10,873 nucleotides of DNA from Dehalococcoidia bacterium (GTDB lineage: Bacteria > Chloroflexota > Dehalococcoidia > UBA1151 > UBA1328): assembly GCA_030745955.1 (NCBI GenBank), contig JASLNQ010000050.1, positions 1-10,873 of the forward strand, in the 5' to 3' direction. Shown piece by piece: positions 1-8,295 of this stretch. The position numbers were made by a program, and so were the translations under genes. The notes beneath the pieces were generated by a model. It was not told the origin of the DNA and did not search any database. It saw only the letters and a program-made list of their open reading frames with translations. Position 1 is the first letter of the stretch, and every line of letters begins with the position of its first letter.

Positions 1-1905
1 TCCCGCACCGGCGTCGTAGTCGCAGAGAGAGAAGGCGATTTCACACCGGATTTCAGCCTGCTCATCGCGCCGGTCCTCATTGTTGTCGCAGGCTCACTCG
101 TGGCGCTACGAGTCTTTCCGTTTGCCGCGCGACTCATCGCCGCAGCCGGTGCCCGGTCGAACGTCACCGCCCTGGGACTCGGGCTCGCGAACGTTGCCAG
201 GCGACCGTTCTTTCATGGCTGGCCAATGCTCGCATTCGCACTGTCGATAAGCACGGGGATCGTGGCCGGGTCGGTCGTATCGACGCTCGAACGGTCGACC
301 AACGAGCAGGTGCTGTACAGCACGGGCGCCGACATCCACGTCACCACCTCCGGATCGACTGGAAGAGTGGGACCCGAGCAGGTATCGGAAATCAGGGACA
401 TGGAAGCGGTCGACATGGTTAGCCCGGCCCTGCGGACTGGGTCGACCGTCGGCACAACCTCGATCGGGGTGAGGTTCACCCTCCTCGCGGTCGATCCGAT
501 CAACTTCCAGCGCGTCGCATGGTTCCGTGACGATTTCACCGACTCCGACGCCAGCATCACCCAACTAGTCGACCGGCTGGCCGTGCGGGTTGTTCCCGAG
601 CCAATCGAGCTGCCGCCCGGCACAACCGAGATCTCGCTCTGGGCAAAATCCGAACCCGTCCTACAAAACCTCGAGTTATGGGTAGTGGTCAGAGAGGGGA
701 ACGGGGAATCCCGCACGCTGAATCTCGGAAGGTTCCAGGACGGCTGGTTCAACGGATCGGCGAGGCTCAGGAGAATTGTTGAGCCGGTCGAGATCACCTC
801 GATCCAGACCTCACTACCCGTTGGGCCCGACAGCGCTCCGCCGATGGACGTGTTGATCGACGACCTGGTTGCCACAACAGGCGATGGCGCCAGGCACATC
901 GTCATCGACTTCGACGAGCCCGAGCTGTGGACCGGCCTTCCGACATCCGAAGGTGAAGACACCGGTTTCGCAATAACAACCGAACCTCCAGAAATCTCCG
1001 GATTCGTGGAAGGCGATGCGGGTACCGGTGTCGCCCGCCTGTCACTTGGTCGGGGATCGAGCCAGGGCATCCGGGGAATCTATCGCCAGGCCGTCGAACG
1101 GCCTATCCCGATAATCGCCAGTGCAAATTTTCTGTCACAGACAAGCGTCGGGCTGCGGCGGCCGTTCCTGATCGAGGTGAAGGGGGGGCTCGTTCCGGTC
1201 GAGGTGATCGATTCAATCAACTATTTCCCGACACTCGACCCCGCGCGCGGACCGTTCGCAGTGGCCGATATCGACGCAATAATCGACTTCGTTGAATTGC
1301 GAGGGCGCGCAGAGGTCAGCCCGAACGAACTGTTTGCCAGCCTGGTGGCTCCTGAATCACCAGCCGCCGAAACGTCAGAGAGCATCCGGGACCTTTTCAG
1401 AATTGCCCACGTCGATTCGCGGGCCCGACGTGTAAACGATACTTTCGTCGATCCGGTCGCCGTCGCCGGGTGGCGCGGCATCAGCGTCGTCGCAACCATC
1501 GTCGCCGCGGTGATCGTCCTGATGGCATACGCCATTTTCCTTGCGGCCTACGCACTTCACACAAAAGGCGATTCAGCCCTGATACTGGCGCTGGGGGCAA
1601 GCAGGCGTGACTACTCGGTGAGTATGATTGCCGAACTCTCACCCGCGATCGTTACCGGCACACTCGTGGGGATAGGGACCGGGCTCGCGGTCAGTTCCCT
1701 GATGGTAAGTTCGATGGCCCATACGGGAACCGGCGAACGCCTGGTGCCGCCGTTCCTGCTGGAAACCGATTGGGCGCTGCCGCTCGTTACAATTGGCGCG
1801 ATATTTGCGATAGTCGTGGCCGGCATCGCTAGCTCCGTCAGGTCATTCAAGGGAATTCATATTGCGCGGATAGCCCGTGAGGGTTTCTCCGCGTCCTCAT
1901 CATGA
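1..1905 (+). CDS. FtsX/MacB-type ABC transporter permease, C-terminal part (5' end outside window)
   Basis: Membrane permease subunit of a MacB/FtsX-type (type VII) ABC system. The frame is open from base 1, and a hydrophobic helix (about visible residues 19-42) spans the GTG at 100, so that GTG is internal and the gene begins upstream of the window. Visible are 634 residues: helices near 19-42 and 74-93, a roughly 400-residue extracytoplasmic domain, then three C-terminal helices near 494-519, 542-572 and 591-613. This matches the second half of the following permease (from about its residue 535). Shared landmarks are YSTGAD, RDDF, LIDD (285-288), FDEPELW (304-310), YFPTL (408-412) and DPxxxAGWR (484-492). 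The full gene is therefore probably about 1150 residues, assuming the same layout. The stretch between about 195 and 345 looks like an inserted beta-sandwich. The stop overlaps the next start (ATGA, 1902-1905), implying translational coupling. Substrate unknown. Confidence 0.88.
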   Translation, partial: SRTGVVVAEREGDFTPDFSLLIAPVLIVVAGSLVALRVFPFAARLIAAAGARSNVTALGLGLANVARRPFFHGWPMLAFALSISTGIVAGSVVSTLERSTNEQVLYSTGADIHVTTSGSTGRVGPEQVSEIRDMEAVDMVSPALRTGSTVGTTSIGVRFTLLAVDPINFQRVAWFRDDFTDSDASITQLVDRLAVRVVPEPIELPPGTTEISLWAKSEPVLQNLELWVVVREGNGESRTLNLGRFQDGWFNGSARLRRIVEPVEITSIQTSLPVGPDSAPPMDVLIDDLVATTGDGARHIVIDFDEPELWTGLPTSEGEDTGFAITTEPPEISGFVEGDAGTGVARLSLGRGSSQGIRGIYRQAVERPIPIIASANFLSQTSVGLRRPFLIEVKGGLVPVEVIDSINYFPTLDPARGPFAVADIDAIIDFVELRGRAEVSPNELFASLVAPESPAAETSESIRDLFRIAHVDSRARRVNDTFVDPVAVAGWRGISVVATIVAAVIVLMAYAIFLAAYALHTKGDSALILALGASRRDYSVSMIAELSPAIVTGTLVGIGTGLAVSSLMVSSMAHTGTGERLVPPFLLETDWALPLVTIGAIFAIVVAGIASSVRSFKGIHIARIAREGFSASSS

Positions 1906-4900
1906 TCGGAAACTCACTCCAACTCGTCGTGAAGCGAACACTCGCTCACTGGCGGTTGCTTTCCGCCGTTGTCGTCGGGGTGGTGCTCGCATCAACGATC
2001 ATGGCGAGTTCGGTCATCTTCTTCGATGCACTCCGCGACGTTGCACTCCAGAGGGCGCTCTCTACCCACAACGCCTCCGACATCGACGTGCTTGTCGAAG
2101 CCGGACAGGTCCCCACGAACCAGGAAACCCATGCCCAGGTAGTCGAGGCCATGGACGGCTCGATCGTCAGAAAGTTCAACCCGTTCCTCGACCAACGCGA
2201 GTTTGCACTGAAAACATGGACGTTCTTCGTCGACCTGCCGCCCCCCATGGTTCCACCGGACGAGTGCTCATGCCGTTCGTCCCTCGGGCGCGATTCGGGA
2301 GAAGACGGACAACTCGTCGAATGCGACTGCCGGCGCGTCTTGATGATGACATTGCCAGATGCCGACAACCGCGTAAACATCATCGATGGCACGATGCCGC
2401 AAATTTCCACTGCCACCGGCCCCAACGACACGTACATGGTCGAGGCGATCCTCGATGTCGAATCTGCCGAAATGTTGCAATTGCACGTAGGCGACGTGTA
2501 CCCGGCGAAACCACACTGGGAAGATGTACACGACCGGGTCGACGTGCTCGTCACAGGCCTCTACGAACGCGTCGATCCCGAGGCCGACCACTGGCGGATC
2601 CAGAACGAAGCCTTCGGATCACGCACGAACACCCTCCAGTTCGCACGCTTTGTCGTCCCCGAAACAACCATCATCGATGGCCTTGGCGACTACTTCCCCA
2701 ACATGGGGACCGATTACGCGTGGTGGCTGGACGTGGACCCTGAGCGGATCAAGGCCTCAGAAACCGAATCGATCCGCAACACCATCGATGCCATTGAACG
2801 CGAACTGAAGGCGATAGTGGACGGCTTCCTCATGCGGTCGGACTTGCCCGGGGTGCTAAGGGCGTTTGAGACCGACCTGTTCTTTAACCGCCTGCCAATG
2901 TTTATAGTGCTGATCCTAATCGTCCTCGTGGTCCTCTACTACGTAGTGACACTCGCCAGCTTGCTGGTTGATGCCCAGCACGCTGAAGTCGGGCTTCTGA
3001 GGACTCGTGGCGCTACATCGCGGCAGATCCTCGCAGTGTTCATCATTGAAGCCGCCCTGCTGGCTGCGATCGCCGCCCTGACAGGCCCGTTCCTGGCCAT
3101 GCTGGGTGTCGGTTTCGTCGGCGTTCTGCCGATCTACAGTGAACTGAACAACGGCGATCCACTTCCCGTCAGGCTCACGGCCGCTGCGTTCCAGATGGCC
3201 ATCCTCGGTGGATTGCTGGGATTGTTCGCGCTGTTTATTCCCGCACTGCGCGCAACGCGCCTGGGCCTGCTGGCAAGCCGTGTGACCCGCGCCCGGCCGG
3301 CCCGGCTCGCGCTCGTCCAGCGCTACTACCTCGACCTTGGCTTCCTCGGCCTGGTGGTGTTCCTGTTCTGGCAGCTGACCAAGCAGGGATCGTTCGTAGC
3401 CGTCAGCCTGTTCGGTGAAACCACGGTTAACCAGTTGATCCTCGGTGTCCCGGCGATTTTCCTTGTAGCCGCGGGGCTTGTTTTATTGCGGATCTTCCCC
3501 GTGGCCATGGACCTGACCGGCAGGGTGCTATCAAGGCGCCCGATGTCGACGTTCACCCCACCTGCACTGATCCTGGGCATCTGGCAGTTGGCCCGGAATC
3601 CCGCCCACCACTCGCGGCTCTCGCTGCTGCTCATCCTCACCTCGGCACTCGGTGTTTTCGCCGCCAGCTTCGGCTCAACGCTCGAGCAAAGCGCCATCGA
3701 CCAGGTGTACTACCGGACCGGGGGCGACCTGAAAATAACCTCGCTCAACAGAACGAGCGGCGGCATGTCGAATTCGGTCACCACACAACTGGCTGAAGCA
3801 GATGGCACCGAGGCCGTAACACCCATCTACCGCGAGTCGGCCAGCATCTCCACCGGGACCGCCGTCGACCAGTTCCAGTTCATCGGAATCGATCTCGAGA
3901 CGATCGGCGACGTCGCTTGGACCAGGGATGATTTTGGGTTGACACCCTTCGATTCCAAGATGGCAGTCCTCGACGTCGGAGGGTCCGCCGGCATAAGACT
4001 GCCCGAAGAGAGCTGGTGGTTGACCGCCCGGATACTGCCGCTGGTCCGCCAGCGCTCAACATTCCTGGTCGCCAGGTTGTCTGACGCAAACGGCCACTTC
4101 TTCTCAGTGCCACTCGGAAACCTGACCCCACTCTCTACTAACCAGATGCGCTTCAAATGCCCGCTGGCGGTCGACAGGCAGCCACCCGAATGGTGCCGCG
4201 TCGGGTCGAGTCTCCAGGCCACGTCGTTCCGTGGGGTCGCAGGCCTGCTGCCCACACCACCAATTCACCTTCACTCGATCGGCGTGATCGAATTCGAGAA
4301 CGGTCTCGGGCCCGCGGCAATCGACATCGACGATATCGCAGTGCTGAACCAGACCGGGACCGAGTTGATAATCATCGAAACATTCGATTCGGTAGGCAAC
4401 TGGCGGACGATGGTCCCATCGCGGGAAGCGCTGGGCGACAGCCTGAGTCCGGCATCAAGCCCCGACGGCACACCCATGCCCGGAATCGCGCGCCTGCGCT
4501 GGACCACTGCCGGTCCCCGCGAATATCGTGGTCTCGCACACGGATCTGAACTGGCGGTCGTCCCGGTGATCGCCAACAACGAATTCGTCGAAAAGTTCGG
4601 TGGCAATGACGGAAAAGTCATCGATACCTCGGTCGGTGGGGTTCCCGTAAAGGTGTCGGTCCGTGGCACCGTCGAGTACTTCCCAACGCTGGGACTCAGA
4701 CAGGAGCCGTTCCTGATTGCCGATTTCGATGCCCTCCACGAACGACTGAACGTCGTGAGAACACTCGGCGACCGGCAACCGACCGAGTACTGGATCGCAA
4801 CCGGACGCGGCACCGAACTCCTGAACTCTGAAGAAGGGATCCTGGAATCGGTAACACCCGGCGACCCGTCAGTCGAGGCTGTTCAGCGAAAACTGACTTC

Positions 4901-5408
4901 GCTCCGGGTACGACCGGGCTCGAACACCACTGACCGGACAGTCGAATTGTCGGGGGTGGCGTTCGACCCACTCGTCTCGGCGGGGTGGCGCGCTCTGCTC
5001 GGAATAGCCTTCTTCACAGTCCTCGTTGTCAGCGCCGTCGGCTTCCTGGTGCACGCACGGGTTTCTTTTGCCGACCGGCGGGCTGAACTGGCGCTGCTGC
5101 GGACGATCGGTCTTTCGATGAAGCAACTGCTGTTCCTCGTGGTGATGGAACAGGTGCTCGTGATCGGCGTGGCGGTCGCACTTGGTATTTTTATGGGCAC
5201 CCAAATGGGGACGACCATCATGCCGTACCTGGCCAGCTCGGGCGAAAACGCGGTGGTCGTGCCACCAATGGCCATTCAAATAGACTGGGCGGGATTCGGA
5301 ATTACTTTCGGACTTTTGGGGTTAGTATTCCTCGCGGTGATTGGCCTGATCCTGATTTCGGTGTATCGAATGTCGATCCACGCGATCATGAGAATGGGTG
5401 AAGGTTGA
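1902..5408 (+). CDS. Large FtsX/MacB-type ABC transporter permease, 1168 aa, two FtsX domains
   Basis: Full-length permease partner of the preceding gene; the ATG start overlaps that gene's stop by 4 bases. By hydrophobicity I place about ten helices: 19-41, 332-354, 376-408, 428-448, 479-490, 510-530, 573-592, 1028-1050, 1075-1100 and 1130-1155. This layout, with large outside domains after helix 1 and helix 7, resembles ten-helix permeases of the YbbP/BceB kind. FtsX-type cytoplasmic joints are visible at AEVGLLRTRG (361-370) and AELALLRTIG (1061-1070). Outside domain 1 (about 42-331) contains two CxC pairs, C122/C124 and C141/C143. Outside domain 2 (about 593-1027) has a probable beta-sandwich insert at about 688-925, with IDIDDIAVL (807-815), ETFD (826-829) and a cysteine pair C753/C765. 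YFPTL follows at 926-930. This type exports or mechanically transmits rather than importing. The substrate could be a lipid, lipoprotein, peptide or cell-wall process, and I cannot choose. Confidence 0.92.
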   Translation: MIGNSLQLVVKRTLAHWRLLSAVVVGVVLASTIMASSVIFFDALRDVALQRALSTHNASDIDVLVEAGQVPTNQETHAQVVEAMDGSIVRKFNPFLDQREFALKTWTFFVDLPPPMVPPDECSCRSSLGRDSGEDGQLVECDCRRVLMMTLPDADNRVNIIDGTMPQISTATGPNDTYMVEAILDVESAEMLQLHVGDVYPAKPHWEDVHDRVDVLVTGLYERVDPEADHWRIQNEAFGSRTNTLQFARFVVPETTIIDGLGDYFPNMGTDYAWWLDVDPERIKASETESIRNTIDAIERELKAIVDGFLMRSDLPGVLRAFETDLFFNRLPMFIVLILIVLVVLYYVVTLASLLVDAQHAEVGLLRTRGATSRQILAVFIIEAALLAAIAALTGPFLAMLGVGFVGVLPIYSELNNGDPLPVRLTAAAFQMAILGGLLGLFALFIPALRATRLGLLASRVTRARPARLALVQRYYLDLGFLGLVVFLFWQLTKQGSFVAVSLFGETTVNQLILGVPAIFLVAAGLVLLRIFPVAMDLTGRVLSRRPMSTFTPPALILGIWQLARNPAHHSRLSLLLILTSALGVFAASFGSTLEQSAIDQVYYRTGGDLKITSLNRTSGGMSNSVTTQLAEADGTEAVTPIYRESASISTGTAVDQFQFIGIDLETIGDVAWTRDDFGLTPFDSKMAVLDVGGSAGIRLPEESWWLTARILPLVRQRSTFLVARLSDANGHFFSVPLGNLTPLSTNQMRFKCPLAVDRQPPEWCRVGSSLQATSFRGVAGLLPTPPIHLHSIGVIEFENGLGPAAIDIDDIAVLNQTGTELIIIETFDSVGNWRTMVPSREALGDSLSPASSPDGTPMPGIARLRWTTAGPREYRGLAHGSELAVVPVIANNEFVEKFGGNDGKVIDTSVGGVPVKVSVRGTVEYFPTLGLRQEPFLIADFDALHERLNVVRTLGDRQPTEYWIATGRGTELLNSEEGILESVTPGDPSVEAVQRKLTSLRVRPGSNTTDRTVELSGVAFDPLVSAGWRALLGIAFFTVLVVSAVGFLVHARVSFADRRAELALLRTIGLSMKQLLFLVVMEQVLVIGVAVALGIFMGTQMGTTIMPYLASSGENAVVVPPMAIQIDWAGFGITFGLLGLVFLAVIGLILISVYRMSIHAIMRMGEG

Positions 5409-5447
5409 TCCGTGTCACACCATCACAACTTCCTGGGGTAACAAGCA

Positions 5448-6326
5448 GTGACAACATCGGGCTCTACATATATCGAGTGCAGTGGACTGTTCAAGATCTA
5501 CAAAGCCGCCGACCTTGAGGTCGTGGCGTTGCGCGGTCTTGAGCTGAACGTCTTTGGCGGCGAGATCATTGCGGTCGTCGGCGCCTCGGGTAGCGGCAAG
5601 TCAACGCTGCTGAACATCCTCGCCGGCTACGACGCTCCGTCAGCCGGAAACGTCCGCGTGGGCGAATACGACCTGCTACAGATGACCAACCGGGAAGTGG
5701 TCGAGTACCGCCGGCACGAGGTCGGCTTCATCTGGCAGGAGACATCCAGGAACCTGTTCCCGTATCTCACAGCCCTTGAAAATGTCGAACTGCCGATGGT
5801 TATCTCAGGGGCACCCGGGCCCGAGCGCACGAAACGGGCACGTGAACTCCTCGATGTTGTAGGGCTCGCCGACCGCGCCGGTCATAAGCCCGCCCAGCTC
5901 TCTGGTGGTGAGCAGCAGCGCGTTGCCATCGCTGTGGGACTGTCAAACGAACCGCCATTGCTCCTGGCCGACGAACCGACCGGTGAACTCGACGACGAAA
6001 CCGGGGTGGAAGTCCTCGAACTTCTCAACAAGATCAATGTCGACCTCGGCACCACGATCATCATCGTGACACACGACCCCGCGATCGCCACAAGCGTCGG
6101 CAGGGCCATTGCCATCAAAGACGGCAAAATGAGCACTGAAACGACGCGGGAAGTCTCGTTTGAGCGAAGACTCGGAGGCGAGGCCACCGGTACCGAGGAA
6201 TTCTTGCTGGTCGACTCAGCCGGTTCAGTCCAGATTCCGCGAGAACTGCTTGAGGAACTTCAGATCGGCCGCAAGGTCAAAGTCGACAAGAGAGATGGAA
6301 AGGTGACCCTTGAGTCAGGCGACTGA
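5448..6326 (+). CDS. LolD/MacB-type ABC transporter ATP-binding protein with AbrB-like C-terminal domain
   Basis: Cytoplasmic ATPase for the adjacent permeases, 292 residues. Motifs in order: Walker A GASGSGKST (45-53), Q-loop Q97 in FIWQETSRNLFPYLTALENV, signature LSGGEQQR (151-158), Walker B LLLADEP (171-177) with catalytic E176, D-loop GELDD (179-183) and switch H209. All catalytic residues are present. The usual Arg in the helix after the signature (RVAIAR-) is Val163 here (RVAIAV). LolD-type ATPases are usually about 220-240 residues. The extra tail (about 250-291) reads VDSAGSVQIPRELLEEL then GRKVKVDKRDGKVTLES, matching the AbrB/MazE/SpoVT swapped-hairpin pattern (xDxxGxxxIPxxLxxxL...GxxVxV...GxxxL). 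GTG 5448 is chosen because the same frame has a stop at 5438-5440. A GGGG run at 5435-5438 is a weak ribosome site. It lies 39 bases after the permease, so it is co-operonic. Confidence 0.92.
   Translation: MTTSGSTYIECSGLFKIYKAADLEVVALRGLELNVFGGEIIAVVGASGSGKSTLLNILAGYDAPSAGNVRVGEYDLLQMTNREVVEYRRHEVGFIWQETSRNLFPYLTALENVELPMVISGAPGPERTKRARELLDVVGLADRAGHKPAQLSGGEQQRVAIAVGLSNEPPLLLADEPTGELDDETGVEVLELLNKINVDLGTTIIIVTHDPAIATSVGRAIAIKDGKMSTETTREVSFERRLGGEATGTEEFLLVDSAGSVQIPRELLEELQIGRKVKVDKRDGKVTLESGD
6297..6303 (+). promoter_or_regulatory. Ribosome binding site deciding the TTG start of the second ATPase
   Basis: GGAAAGG lies 6 bases before TTG 6310, inside the last codons of the preceding ATPase gene. 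It is the only good Shine-Dalgarno match near this junction and supports the non-ATG start and the 17-base gene overlap. Confidence 0.6.
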
Positions 6327-7119
6327 TCAAACCGAAACCCCCGGGCCTCGCGCCGCCACGGCCCCGATTATCCAGGCGATCGAAGTTTCTCGCGACTACC
6401 AGTTGGCGGGCGAGACGGTACACGCCGTCCGCTCGGTGAATCTCGATGTGCGGAGCGGTGAGTTCATCACCCTGGTAGGCCGGTCCGGCTCGGGCAAGAC
6501 CACGCTCCTGAACATGCTGGCCGGTCTCGATCACCCGACATCGGGAAAAGTGCTCTTCCAGGGCACCGATCTGGCCGGGTTCACCGAAAAACAGTTCACC
6601 CTCATGCGACGACACAAAATCGGTGTGGTGTTCCAGTCATTCGCCCTGCTCCCGCTGTTATCTGCCTACGAAAACGTCGAGCTTCCCATGCGAATTGCCG
6701 GACTCGGTGCCTCAGAACGCTCGGAACGCACTCGCAACGTCCTCGAAATGGTCGGGCTCGAACGGCGCGCAAAGCACCGGCCCTACGAACTCTCCGGTGG
6801 TGAGCAGCAGCGAATCTCTATCGCACGGGCTGTTGCCATGCGCCCCGACGTGATTCTCGCCGACGAACCGACCGGAGAACTGGACTCCGTTAACGCCGCC
6901 GCCATATTCGGCCTGTTCCGCCAAATGGTGACCAACGAAGGAATGTCGATCGTCGCAACGACCCACGACCGGACATTGCTCGATCTCGCCGACCGGATAT
7001 ACACGGTGCACGACGGTGAGTTGGAACTATCCGAAGTGGGCCAGCGCATCGATGCGGACGAACCGTTCAGGCGCCCGGACCTGGCACCCGGTTCCGAGCA
7101 AGCCCCCGCCGACGCCTGA
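6310..7119 (+). CDS. LolD/MacB-type ABC transporter ATP-binding protein (second ATPase)
   Basis: Second ATPase of the cluster, 269 residues, closer to the canonical LolD/MacB pattern than the first. Walker A GRSGSGKTT (57-65), Q-loop Q109 in VVFQSFALLPLLSAYENVELPM, signature LSGGEQQR (161-168) followed by the normal ISIARAV helix, Walker B VILADEP (181-187) with E186, and switch H219. The N-terminal 20 residues (Thr/Pro/Ala-rich) and the C-terminal 25 or so (acidic, Pro-rich) look disordered. It has no AbrB-like tail. I accept the TTG start at 6310 because GGAAAGG at 6297-6303 sits 6 bases upstream, a good ribosome site. The gene then overlaps the previous one by 17 bases, implying coupling. 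It may pair with the first ATPase as a heterodimer under the two different permeases, or each may form its own dimer; the sequence does not decide. Confidence 0.92.
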   Translation: MSQATDQTETPGPRAATAPIIQAIEVSRDYQLAGETVHAVRSVNLDVRSGEFITLVGRSGSGKTTLLNMLAGLDHPTSGKVLFQGTDLAGFTEKQFTLMRRHKIGVVFQSFALLPLLSAYENVELPMRIAGLGASERSERTRNVLEMVGLERRAKHRPYELSGGEQQRISIARAVAMRPDVILADEPTGELDSVNAAAIFGLFRQMVTNEGMSIVATTHDRTLLDLADRIYTVHDGELELSEVGQRIDADEPFRRPDLAPGSEQAPADA

Positions 7120-7125
7120 CAACCG

Positions 7126-8295
7126 CTAGAAGTTCGCCGAGCGCCGCCATGCCCGGTCGCGCGCCTCAGTAGCAACGTACAACGCGTCTGCGACGGTCTC
7201 TGCAACAACGCTCAGGTGCCCCATCTTGCGACCCACCCTGGCCTCGGTTTTGCCGTACAGGTGAAGACTCACACCCGGCATTTCCAGCGCCCGCGCCCAG
7301 TCAGGGTTGCCCCCGGTGTCTTCCCACACCTCACCCAGGAGGTTGACCATCACCGTCGGTGAGTGCAAATTCGGTTCGACGATCGGCAGGCCAGTCAGCA
7401 CCCGCACCAGCTGCTCGAACTGGGACACATCGCAACCGTCCATCGTGTAGTGGCCCGAGTTATGTGGCCGGGGGGCAAGTTCATTTACGAGAAGCTCGTT
7501 CTCCTTCGTAACAAACATCTCAACCCCGACCAGACCCACGACATCCAGCTGCCCGGCAATATCGCTGGCGAGCAGCCGCGCGTTCTCGAGAACGTCGTCT
7601 GGCAATCGGGCGGGGACAATCGAAGTGTCGAGAATATGGTTACGGTGAATGTTCTCTGATGGCGGGAACGTAGCCGTCTGGCCATCGATTGTTCGTGCGC
7701 AGATCGTCGATATCTCCATCGCGAACGGCACGAACTGCTCGACTATCAACTCAACCCCACGGGCACTCAGCAGGGTGTACGAAAGCTCGGTATCTTCCTC
7801 GCGGGTGATGATCATCTGCCCCTTGCCGTCGTAACCCTGCATGGCCGTTTTCAACACCACCGGGTACCCGAGGTCGCCAGCCGCAGCCTGCAGGCCCTCC
7901 AGCGACTCCACCTGCCGGAACGGGGCGACCGGGACACCGGCCTTGAGCAGGGCGTTCTTCTCGTGCAGCCGGTGCTGGGTTACGCGCAGCACCGAGACGG
8001 AAGGATGGACTGGCTTGAGTTCAGCGGCGGCCGTCACCGAGTCGGCGTCCACGTTCTCGAACTCGTAAGTGACGACATCGACTGCACGTGCCAGGTCCCT
8101 TGCAGCGTCCCGGCTCGAATAGGCGTCCACGACCTGGCCATCGGCCACCTGCCCGGTCGGGCAATCCGGATCCGGGTCCAGCACCACGGTCCTGTAATCC
8201 ATCTGGCGGGCGGCTATGGCGAGCATTCGCCCGAGCTGACCGCCGCCGATGATCCCGATCGTGGATCCCGGGTTGAGCACTGATTCTTGCTTCAT
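7126..8295 (-). CDS. purK: 5-(carboxyamino)imidazole ribonucleotide synthase PurK
   Basis: Cytosolic ATP-grasp enzyme of purine synthesis: AIR + bicarbonate + ATP gives N5-CAIR. At 389 residues it has the normal PurK length. Visible features: N-terminal nucleotide-fold motif IGIIGGGQLGRM (13-24), YEFENVD (77-83), HPS (97-99), ATP-grasp lysine K149 in PVVLKT, glycine-rich loop GYDGKGQ (154-160), metal-binding region VGVEMF (256-261) and NELAPRPHNSGHYT (271-284), and the C-terminal KTEARVGRKMGH (349-360) typical of PurK. The NSGHYT stretch separates it from PurT and other ATP-grasp relatives. The ATG shares one base with the purE stop (TAATG, 8293-8297), so the two are translationally coupled, and PurE uses the PurK product. 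The gene ends 6 bases from the end of the oppositely oriented transporter operon, leaving no room for a separate terminator. Confidence 0.97.
   Translation of the reverse strand: MKQESVLNPGSTIGIIGGGQLGRMLAIAARQMDYRTVVLDPDPDCPTGQVADGQVVDAYSSRDAARDLARAVDVVTYEFENVDADSVTAAAELKPVHPSVSVLRVTQHRLHEKNALLKAGVPVAPFRQVESLEGLQAAAGDLGYPVVLKTAMQGYDGKGQMIITREEDTELSYTLLSARGVELIVEQFVPFAMEISTICARTIDGQTATFPPSENIHRNHILDTSIVPARLPDDVLENARLLASDIAGQLDVVGLVGVEMFVTKENELLVNELAPRPHNSGHYTMDGCDVSQFEQLVRVLTGLPIVEPNLHSPTVMVNLLGEVWEDTGGNPDWARALEMPGVSLHLYGKTEARVGRKMGHLSVVAETVADALYVATEARDRAWRRSANF

Noticed and set aside
213..1070. Long minus-strand open frame (285 codons) opposite the first permease
   Set aside because: Antisense shadow in GC-rich coding DNA: the product is Ser/Thr/Pro-rich with no recognisable motif, while the plus strand gives a clear permease.
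1877..2743. 288-codon plus-strand frame overlapping the start of the second permease
   Set aside because: Arg/His-rich translation typical of a shifted frame over a GC-rich gene; the overlapping permease frame has helices and family motifs.
5412..5440. Nine-codon frame VSHHHNFLG before the first ATPase, a possible leader peptide
   Set aside because: Short, GTG-started, with no attenuator hairpins; it is most likely chance in a 39-base gap.
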